A stretch of DNA of 41,778 nt from Microcaldota archaeon. Its GTDB lineage: Archaea; Micrarchaeota; Micrarchaeia; Micrarchaeales; CABMGC01. Both the position numbers and the translations under genes were made by a program. The DNA is taken from positions 1 to 41,778 of the forward strand of contig JAGDXY010000024.1 of assembly GCA_023256495.1 (NCBI GenBank), written 5' to 3'. The first letter of the stretch is position 1, and the number at the start of each line of letters is the position of its first letter. The notes below the pieces were generated by a model, which was not told where the DNA came from, ran no database searches, and was given only the letters and a program-made list of their open reading frames with translations. Positions 9,641 through 16,790 of the stretch are shown in pieces.

Positions 9641-10148
9641 TTTTCTTTAGTATCTTATCCATTGCATTGCTAACTTCCTTCCAATTCTTTACAGTATATA
9701 TGTTTTTCGACTCCTCAATACTATTCTCTGTTATATAACCTCTAAATAATTTAATTGTCTTTTTTATCTCATCATTATCTATGTTTGCTATTTTTTGATC
9801 CTTTATTATATTTGCCTTAGCAAGAAGACCCACACTAGAATCTATAGCAAGTATTGGCCTATTTAAATCATTAAAAAGTCTGATAAAATCTGCTATCTGT
9901 CTTGAATCATATAGCTTCTCTTCCTCTATTCCAGGACCATCAATAAGAACAAGTAATGAATATTGCGAAGGATTTGCATAAGTAATATCTACATCAGGTT
10001 TTATGGTAAGCCCATGATAGCCATAACAAGTAGATGTATTATAAGATCCAATAATAGGTTTTATATCCCACTTTTTTAGCATGTTTACTACTGTTGTAAA
10101 GCTTTCATCCTTAAAATCTTTTCTTGGTACAAATACAAGTGCTTCCAT
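9627..10148 (-). CDS. DJ-1/PfpI-like (class I glutamine amidotransferase-like fold) protein, apparently lacking the nucleophile Cys
   Basis: 'YSLLVLIDGPG' and 'PILAIDSSVGLLAKANII' align by eye to the DJ-1/PfpI core; the expected 'ICHGP' elbow reads 'IDSSV'. Confidence 0.6.
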   Translation of the reverse strand: MEALVFVPRKDFKDESFTTVVNMLKKWDIKPIIGSYNTSTCYGYHGLTIKPDVDITYANPSQYSLLVLIDGPGIEEEKLYDSRQIADFIRLFNDLNRPILAIDSSVGLLAKANIIKDQKIANIDNDEIKKTIKLFRGYITENSIEESKNIYTVKNWKEVSNAMDKILKKINVK

Positions 10149-10201
10149 AAAACTTAATAAAACATGAAATTTAAAATAATTATTTCTAAAAACAAATGCT
10201 T

Positions 10202-11848
10202 TTAATCCTTATTATATATACCTTCAAAATAATAATTAGGCATACCATTTTTTGGATATTCTCTAACTCTTATCCATTCTATACTAAAATTAGAATCATA
10301 ATATGGATATAATATATCATCGCCATAGAGAGTTATAGTATTTAATCTTCCATTATATAAAGAGTTATTGTAGATATTATAGTAATTTAAATAAATTTCA
10401 GAACTAGGATTATAGACAATAGAGTAAACTGCATTTCTTATAGGGGTTATGCCAATTATTGAAATATTCTTATTAGAAATAGCTAAAAGCAAACCTAATA
10501 ATGATGCTATACCAAAACTGCCTTTTGTATTGTTTAGTTCAAATTCATTGAATAGTGGTGTAAATAAAGATCCGTATATGTCAAAAATATAATCTCTATT
10601 ATAATTTGTTGTGTTTGATATACCAAAAGATATAGAATTAGCAGAAACGATAGTATAGTTTCTATAGCTGTTTATTATTGCATTGAATGTATAAAAATTA
10701 ATAGATGAATTACCAAAATTCTCATAGAAGTTAAATATATTATTGCCATTATCTAAACCTTTATTATTGCTTATCTGATATGCCTCACCACCATATATTC
10801 CATTCAGCTCATTAAATTTGCTAAATTCTAAAAATATAGGGGTTATACCATGACCTTTAACATAAGACAACCTAAGCCACAGTCTTATAGTTGTATCATT
10901 TTCATTTTCTATCCAATAAGGTATAATAGAACCGTTTGGATATATAAATAATAGATTTGAATAGGTATTATTTACTTTTAGAAATCTAGAAAAGTTACTT
11001 TTTGAGATATTCATAAGCTCTTGAAAGTTATATAGAGGTGTATTATTACTTACTATTTTTATTGGAACAACAGCAGTTATATTGTTTGCATTAGGTACAA
11101 ATACAATTGGTATTGTTTTAGTTATGTTTGAAAAGTTTGCTGAAACGTTGTATATGCCTGATTCATTAATGCTAGCTTCTGTATTAGTATAGCCATTGCT
11201 ATTTGTGAAATTTAGATTAGGTGTTAAGTTTAATTCTTGGCCATAAAAGTGTATTGCAGCTCCAACAATTGGTCTACCAAAAATAAGAAGTCTAGCATAT
11301 ATTTGTTGAGTTTGATTAACATTTGCTATTTCTGGGTTAGCAAATAAAGTAATGCTAACAGAAAGATTGTTCACTATAGCTACTCTAGTATTATAACTAC
11401 CTACAAAAGATTCTTCTTCATTATTTTTACATGAAGAGGCATTACCTATAGGACATGGATATGCGTTTATATAGAATTTACCAGATAACAATGTATTGTT
11501 TGCAAAATGCTCTGGAATAGAGACATAGCATAATAGAGACGAGCCAGATCTAGCAAAATTTGGATCACAGTGGCCTGTATAATTGTTGTTTCTAAGTGTT
11601 ATAGTTATACTTGGGCTATATAAAAAGTACTGCTCTGCATTTGATAACAAAAAGATTACTTTTGTAGTATTGTTATTTGAACCTGCAATTAAGTCATAAC
11701 AATAAACACCATAAGAGATAGAACAAGAACTTGGCGCAATTAAAGCAATCCCATTAACATAAATAAACATTATAGCAAGTATTAAAGCCATTATTAATAT
11801 TGCCCACGAATATGTTACAATATATTCTATTGCACTTTGTAAGTGCAT
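10202..11848 (-). CDS. Secreted/pilin-like protein with class III signal peptide and DUF2341-like region
   Basis: N-terminus MHLQSAIEYIVTYSWAILIMALILAIMF; 'IPYWIENENDTTIRLWLRL..' resembles DUF2341; many N-glycosylation sequons. Confidence 0.75.
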   Translation of the reverse strand: MHLQSAIEYIVTYSWAILIMALILAIMFIYVNGIALIAPSSCSISYGVYCYDLIAGSNNNTTKVIFLLSNAEQYFLYSPSITITLRNNNYTGHCDPNFARSGSSLLCYVSIPEHFANNTLLSGKFYINAYPCPIGNASSCKNNEEESFVGSYNTRVAIVNNLSVSITLFANPEIANVNQTQQIYARLLIFGRPIVGAAIHFYGQELNLTPNLNFTNSNGYTNTEASINESGIYNVSANFSNITKTIPIVFVPNANNITAVVPIKIVSNNTPLYNFQELMNISKSNFSRFLKVNNTYSNLLFIYPNGSIIPYWIENENDTTIRLWLRLSYVKGHGITPIFLEFSKFNELNGIYGGEAYQISNNKGLDNGNNIFNFYENFGNSSINFYTFNAIINSYRNYTIVSANSISFGISNTTNYNRDYIFDIYGSLFTPLFNEFELNNTKGSFGIASLLGLLLAISNKNISIIGITPIRNAVYSIVYNPSSEIYLNYYNIYNNSLYNGRLNTITLYGDDILYPYYDSNFSIEWIRVREYPKNGMPNYYFEGIYNKD

Positions 11849-11862
11849 ATTTATATTCAGAA

Positions 11863-11982
11863 TTATATATAATTTAAATCTTTGTTTTCTTTTCTGCGTT
11901 TAACAACATATACTAGAGAACTTACTAAAAATACGAAGGCCATTATAAAAAATAATACAACCCCACCCCCATCTTCTTCCAT
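11863..11982 (-). CDS. 39-aa single-TM small protein (MEEDGGGVVLFFIMAFVFLVSSLVYVVKRRKENKDLNYI)
   Basis: Manually translated; below the ORF-track cutoff. TATA-like ATTTATATATC about 27 bp upstream of the ATG; acidic N-term, one TM, basic tail. Confidence 0.6.
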   Translation of the reverse strand: MEEDGGGVVLFFIMAFVFLVSSLVYVVKRRKENKDLNYI

Positions 11983-12089
11983 AATAAATATTTACTCTTT
12001 TCTGATATATAAATGTTTCCATTATATTGTATAATTGTGAAATTTTTTAAGCAAAAATTATTAAAGAAGAATGAATTAAATTAATTTAT

Positions 12090-12201
12090 GCCGGGGTGGC
12101 GGAATCCGGTAACGCGCACGCCTGGAGAAAACAACTAGGTAGCGTGTGGCTCATCCGAGCCTTCTGGGTTCAAAATATCTATGAAAATCCCAGCCCCGGC
12201 G
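12090..12201 (+). tRNA. tRNA-Ser(GGA), two introns: 12128-12140 (37/38) and 12175-12187 (59/60)
   Basis: Acceptor GCCGGGG/CCCCGGC with G73; D stem GCG/CGC; anticodon stem CACGC/GCGTG; variable arm GGCTC-ATCC-GAGCC; T stem CTGGG/CCCAG. Removing both 13-nt inserts gives anticodon loop CTGGAGA and T-loop TTCAAAT. CCA not encoded. Confidence 0.93.
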
Positions 12202-12207
12202 TATAAA

Positions 12208-13092
12208 ATGATAAATATGATAAATAAGTATATAGCAATAGATTTGGCTTTGTTGTTTCTCTCATTAATTATATTATGGCTAGTTGATAATATAATAATT
12301 AATAGTGGCCTTCCTTATTGGATTGGAATTGCAATAAAAGTAGTTATTATAATCGCATTTGGTTATATAATAATAGAATTAATAGGTTTTGGCATATTTT
12401 CTACGCTATCAAAAAGAAAGGGACCAGGAATTAAGGAAGAGGCATTAGCGGTAAGAAATCTATTTAGGATATTTGCATATAGCATATTAATCTTATTAGT
12501 ACTTTCATACCTAAACATAAATATAACTGGGTTTATAATTGGTGCTGGTTTTCTTAGCGTTGTTGTAGGTCTTGCTGCGCAAGCATCATTAGGAAATTTC
12601 ATTGCTGGTTTAATATTATTTATAGTTAGACCATTTAGAGTAGGTGATAGGATAACGCTAGTTACTTGGCAATATGGCGTTATAGCACAAAGTTATCAAC
12701 ATGAAAGGCTAATTCCAGGTTATGAAGGCATAGTAAAATATATTGGCTTCTTTTATACCACAATATATAATGAAGAAGGTATACCTACACAGATACCAAA
12801 TTCAATAATGCTTCAAGCTATGATAATAAATCATAATAATACAAAAAAGAAAATTATAAATCTAACATTTGAAGTAAATTCAAAAGTAGATTTTAGTCAA
12901 CTAAGAGATAAGCTATATGATTTTATAACATTATTTAAAGGTGTAAATATAAGTAAAAATAATATATACATAGTTTATATAGACCATAATGCATATAGAG
13001 TTGGCGTAAAATTCATATATGAAGGTGAGCCTTATATTATTAAGTCTGCTATATTAAACTTTATTAAAAAATTTGCATCGCAAGATGAGTAA
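12208..13092 (+). CDS. MscS-family mechanosensitive ion channel
   Basis: 'GFLSVVVGLAAQASLGNFIAGLILFIVRPFRVGDRI' is the MscS pore/beta signature. ORF-track start 12181 lies in the tRNA; ATG at 12208 is preferred. Confidence 0.88.
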   Translation: MINMINKYIAIDLALLFLSLIILWLVDNIIINSGLPYWIGIAIKVVIIIAFGYIIIELIGFGIFSTLSKRKGPGIKEEALAVRNLFRIFAYSILILLVLSYLNINITGFIIGAGFLSVVVGLAAQASLGNFIAGLILFIVRPFRVGDRITLVTWQYGVIAQSYQHERLIPGYEGIVKYIGFFYTTIYNEEGIPTQIPNSIMLQAMIINHNNTKKKIINLTFEVNSKVDFSQLRDKLYDFITLFKGVNISKNNIYIVYIDHNAYRVGVKFIYEGEPYIIKSAILNFIKKFASQDE

Positions 13093-14262
13093 ATGAAAAT
13101 AGCAATAATAGTAATAGATACTTTGCGTTTAGATACATTCAATGAATTGAAAGATAAAAAAAGATATTTACTAGAGGATTTTTCAACAATAGATTCATGT
13201 ATAGCTCCAGCACCTTGGACATTACCATCACATGCATCATTATTTACTGGTTTATATCCATCGCAACATAAAGCCCATGAAACAAAGTATATTAAAAGTC
13301 TTAATATAGACAAAATTAAATTAAAAAAGAAAACTTTTGTTTCAATATTAAATAAAAAATTCAAAACAATAGCAATATCTGCAAATCCTTATGTTAATCC
13401 AATATATGGTTTTGATGAATTCAAAATTTTTTATGAAGAGACATATTTTACTGATGTTTTTGGAAGCATATTTGAAGTTTCAAAAGAACTAAAAGAAAAG
13501 GTCGCAAAATATAGAGATCAAACATCTAGTAATACTCTATTAACAATAATGAATATATTGAAAAATGATAAAAAATTATTTTTTGAAGTAGCAAAGGATT
13601 CTATAATAAACATGCCATCTAGCATTAAGAAAAAATTCAAAGCTTATTATATAGATAAATGGCCTTTAGAAAAAGGTGGAAAAAACATAGTAAAAAGGGT
13701 TAAAGAATTAAATATCAAAGATAATACATTCTTATTTGTAAATTTAATGGAGGCACACGATCCATATCTAAGAAGAGATAATTTTAATTGGAGCACTCCT
13801 TTCTTAAAGATTCAACCAAATGAGCAAATGATAAAAGAATGGAAGAATAAATATAGATTAGCATCTGAAAGAGCGATGATATATGCAAAGGATATAGCTG
13901 AAAGATTTTTGGATGATGGCTTAGTAATCATTACTTCTGATCATGGTCAAGAATTCAATGAACATGGCTTTATAGGCCATGGCACAATGCTTCATGATGA
14001 AATAGTAAAAGTTCCACTTGCAATTCATATGCCAAAGAGGTTTGAATTTAAAGAAATGAATAAGTATTCTTCTTTAGTAAATATAAGTAAGTTCTTATTT
14101 GGAATTTTAAGCAATAATAAATCAGCATATAAGCTACTATATTCAAATGTAGTTTATTCTGAAAGTTTTGGAATTCCTGCAAATATTAGTATGATAAAAG
14201 GAATAGATATTAACAAAATAATGAAAAATGAGATATATAGAAAAAGAGTATTTAAATCATAA
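13093..14262 (+). CDS. Alkaline-phosphatase-superfamily/sulfatase-like enzyme with a Thr-type active site
   Basis: 'IIVIDTLRLDTF', 'APWTLPSHASLFTGLYPSQH', 'ITSDHGQEFNEHGFIGHGTMLHDEIVKVPL'. Confidence 0.85.
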   Translation: MKIAIIVIDTLRLDTFNELKDKKRYLLEDFSTIDSCIAPAPWTLPSHASLFTGLYPSQHKAHETKYIKSLNIDKIKLKKKTFVSILNKKFKTIAISANPYVNPIYGFDEFKIFYEETYFTDVFGSIFEVSKELKEKVAKYRDQTSSNTLLTIMNILKNDKKLFFEVAKDSIINMPSSIKKKFKAYYIDKWPLEKGGKNIVKRVKELNIKDNTFLFVNLMEAHDPYLRRDNFNWSTPFLKIQPNEQMIKEWKNKYRLASERAMIYAKDIAERFLDDGLVIITSDHGQEFNEHGFIGHGTMLHDEIVKVPLAIHMPKRFEFKEMNKYSSLVNISKFLFGILSNNKSAYKLLYSNVVYSESFGIPANISMIKGIDINKIMKNEIYRKRVFKS

Positions 14263-15471
14263 TTTTAGTACATTTCCAAAACCTAAGAAATTGTTTTTAT
14301 TATCAAAGATAGTAAACTTACCTATATCTTTATTTATCTCAAAAGGCTCAACTGCTACGCTCTTTTCAACATTTACCTTTACAATAGCAACTTCTAACTG
14401 CTCTGGTTTGCCATCTAACTCTTTATTTCTTGTAGGGTCTATTCTTTTTATAAAAGAGATTTTAGCATTATAATCTAGGCCATTAATCCTAATTATTACA
14501 TTTCTTTTATCAATGTTCTTTGCTAAAAATATCTTACCAAGAAACATACTAACTGGTTCTAATTTATCATTTTTATGTACCAACAAATCACCACGATTTA
14601 AAACAACATCAGTACTTATCATTACATTATCTCCTACTTTAGCTTTATTAGAAGGTTTTAAACCATTATATATGCTTTTTACTTTTGCTATTTTACCTTG
14701 TGGCAATACTTTGACAAGATCGTTACTTTTTAATTCACCATTTAATATATGTATGGCAAATTTATCTTCTATCTTGCTTTGCACAATGCCAATAAACCTC
14801 TTATCTTTGCTTTTGTTTGTTTTTAAAAGTCTTAACAAAACATCAAGAAGTGGTTTGCCTTTATACCATTTCATATGAATAGAATTTGTTGTAAGATTTT
14901 CTCCATTATATGCAGATATCGGTACAAAATAATATTCTTTTAAATTCAATTCCTTGATAAATGGCTCGATTCCATTTTTTATATTATTAAAAACTTCATC
15001 ACTATAATTAACAGTATCCATCTTATTTACAGCAACTAACAACTTATCTATGCCAAGCATACTAGCTAAATATAAATGCCTCTTTGTCTGTGGCCTTATA
15101 CCTTCATTTTTCTTAGCAGAAATTATAAGAACTGCAGCAGAAGCATATGATGCACCTGTTATCATATTTTTAATAAGCTCTTCATGACCTGGAACGTCTA
15201 TTAATTCTATAGCAACATTCTTATAATGAATTTCAGCCCTAGTAGTATCTAAAGTCATGCCGTTTCTTTGCTCTTCATAAAAGCTATCTAACAAAAAGGC
15301 AGGTTCAAATGCTTTTCCAAGCTCTTTGCTTGCTTTCTTTGCTTCTTCTATGCGTTGCTTAGTGACTGACTTTGTTTTTATCAATAATGAGCCTATTAAT
15401 GTAGATTTTCCATGATCCTTATGCCCCAGCATTGCTACTCTATAAACTTTCATAGAATCACATATAGCCAA
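14257..15471 (-). CDS. cysN: Sulfate adenylyltransferase subunit 1 (CysN-like GTPase); start probably at 15453
   Basis: 'GHKDHGKSTLIGSL', 'DVPGHEEL', 'NKMD'; EF-Tu-like domains; 3' partner of cysD. Confidence 0.85.
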   Translation of the reverse strand: MAICDSMKVYRVAMLGHKDHGKSTLIGSLLIKTKSVTKQRIEEAKKASKELGKAFEPAFLLDSFYEEQRNGMTLDTTRAEIHYKNVAIELIDVPGHEELIKNMITGASYASAAVLIISAKKNEGIRPQTKRHLYLASMLGIDKLLVAVNKMDTVNYSDEVFNNIKNGIEPFIKELNLKEYYFVPISAYNGENLTTNSIHMKWYKGKPLLDVLLRLLKTNKSKDKRFIGIVQSKIEDKFAIHILNGELKSNDLVKVLPQGKIAKVKSIYNGLKPSNKAKVGDNVMISTDVVLNRGDLLVHKNDKLEPVSMFLGKIFLAKNIDKRNVIIRINGLDYNAKISFIKRIDPTRNKELDGKPEQLEVAIVKVNVEKSVAVEPFEINKDIGKFTIFDNKNNFLGFGNVLKL

Positions 15472-16246
15472 ATGCCCTAAGTTTTTGCATTATGTATTCC
15501 TTTTCCTTATCCTGCTGCCTACCTGATCTCTCCTCTACATTTGTAACTTTTAGCTCCTTTATTATTTGATCTAATGTTTTGGCATTAGATTTTATTGGTA
15601 CCGTACAATGCGTACAGCCAAGACTCCTATATCTATAGCCATTTCTAGAGAAATATAATGGATTAACTGGAACTTTATTTTTCTTTATATAACGCCATAT
15701 ATCTATTTCATTCCAATCAAGCATTGGATGTACTCTAATATGACCTCCATTGTCTAACTTTGATGTATAATCATCCCATAATTCAGCAGGTTGATCTTTA
15801 TAATTCCATTTAAAGTCTTTACTTCTTGGTGAAAAATATCTTTCTTTTGCTCTTATCCCATGCTCATCTCTTCTTATAGATACTATAAGTGCATCAAATC
15901 CTTTCTCTTTCATTACCTTTTTTAAAGCAATAGTTTTATTTGCGCCACAGCAACTAAAACCAGAGATTTCTGGCTTAATCTTACTCTTTGCAACAATCAA
16001 ATTAAGTTTCCATTTTTTAGCTAGCTCGTCTCTAAATTGGTAGGTTTCTGGAAAATCAATTCCATTATCTATATGTATAACAGGAAATGGAACCTTACCC
16101 ATGAATGCCTTTCTAGCAAGATAAAGCATTGTTGTTGAATCCTTTCCCATACTCCATAAGGCAGCTATATTCTTAAAACGTGAATAAGCCTCTCTTATTA
16201 TATATATACTTCTTTTTTCTAACTCATTTAAATTTTGTTCTATCAT
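15458..16246 (-). CDS. cysD: Sulfate adenylyltransferase subunit 2 (CysD), PP-loop ATPase
   Basis: 'SMGKDSTTMLYLARKAF', 'FPVIHIDNGIDFPETYQFRDEL', 'YRSLGCTHCTVPI', 'EERSGRQQDKE'. Confidence 0.9.
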   Translation of the reverse strand: MIEQNLNELEKRSIYIIREAYSRFKNIAALWSMGKDSTTMLYLARKAFMGKVPFPVIHIDNGIDFPETYQFRDELAKKWKLNLIVAKSKIKPEISGFSCCGANKTIALKKVMKEKGFDALIVSIRRDEHGIRAKERYFSPRSKDFKWNYKDQPAELWDDYTSKLDNGGHIRVHPMLDWNEIDIWRYIKKNKVPVNPLYFSRNGYRYRSLGCTHCTVPIKSNAKTLDQIIKELKVTNVEERSGRQQDKEKEYIMQKLRAFGYM

Positions 16247-16248
16247 GA

Positions 16249-16527
16249 TTACACCTTATTAATATTATAAAGACCCCTTAAATAATAAGTAGCACCTTCT
16301 ATACCGCTTTTTGTCTTTTTGTATATAGGTATCTTTGCTAAAAGTTTTTGTTTACTATCATATAACTCTACATAAGAATCTTTTAAATTGTCTTTATTTT
16401 TAAGTTCTTTTATATATACTACCCTATAGTACTTAGCATTGCTCTTTAGTAATATCTCTCTAAATTTAGACCAGTTTTCATCATTTGGATCTTTCCATAA
16501 TAAATCTGCTATATCCTTCAAGTTCAT
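16249..16527 (-). CDS. Hypothetical protein, 92 aa, in the cysDN operon
   Basis: ORF 2 bp upstream of cysD and 9 bp downstream of the RHH gene; no recognised domain. Confidence 0.65.
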   Translation of the reverse strand: MNLKDIADLLWKDPNDENWSKFREILLKSNAKYYRVVYIKELKNKDNLKDSYVELYDSKQKLLAKIPIYKKTKSGIEGATYYLRGLYNINKV

Positions 16528-16536
16528 AAATTACAC

Positions 16537-16749
16537 CTAAATATAACCCAATTTCCTTAATTTTTCAATAATTTCGTCTTTTTTGTCATCTGGAGAATCC
16601 ATTTCAACCAATATCTCTCTAAGTATATAAGTCACATAATCAGATACAGATGAAAAACCCGTATCTTTTATTTTTTCAGATAATTTATCAAACAATTTTG
16701 TAGGTATTGTTATTGTAGTATATTTCCTTCTTTCTATTTTTCTGTTCAT
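16537..16749 (-). CDS. Ribbon-helix-helix (CopG/MetJ-like) transcriptional regulator
   Basis: 'RRKYTTITIPTKLFDKLSEKIKDTGFSSVSDYVTYILREIL' is an RHH fold. The ORF-track start 16785 would include the promoter; ATG at 16749 is preferred. Confidence 0.82.
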   Translation of the reverse strand: MNRKIERRKYTTITIPTKLFDKLSEKIKDTGFSSVSDYVTYILREILVEMDSPDDKKDEIIEKLRKLGYI

Positions 16750-16755
16750 GTTATA

Positions 16756-16771
16756 TAATGTTATAACATTA
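16756..16771. promoter_or_regulatory. Perfect 16-bp palindrome TAATGTTATAACATTA, candidate RHH operator
   Basis: Reverse complement is identical; lies between TATA-like TTTTATATTTT (minus strand, about 16772-16782) and the ATG at 16749. Confidence 0.6.
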
Positions 16772-16790
16772 AAATATAAAAACATTTCTA

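Noticed and set aside
12122-12141. Reading the anticodon region as tRNA-Leu with an unusually long loop
   Set aside because: GCCGGGG acceptor, G73, GGA anticodon after clean BHB removal and a 5-bp variable arm fit tRNA-Ser.
15458-16246. PP-loop gene as PAPS reductase or a TtuA/TilS-like tRNA-thiolation enzyme
   Set aside because: LGCTHCTVPI, EERSGRQQD and pairing with a CysN-type GTPase fit CysD better.
16249-16749. RHH protein plus small adjacent protein read as a toxin-antitoxin module
   Set aside because: The 92-aa partner has no PIN, RelE or other toxin signature I recognise, and the pair is continuous with cysD/cysN, so an operon regulator is the simpler reading.
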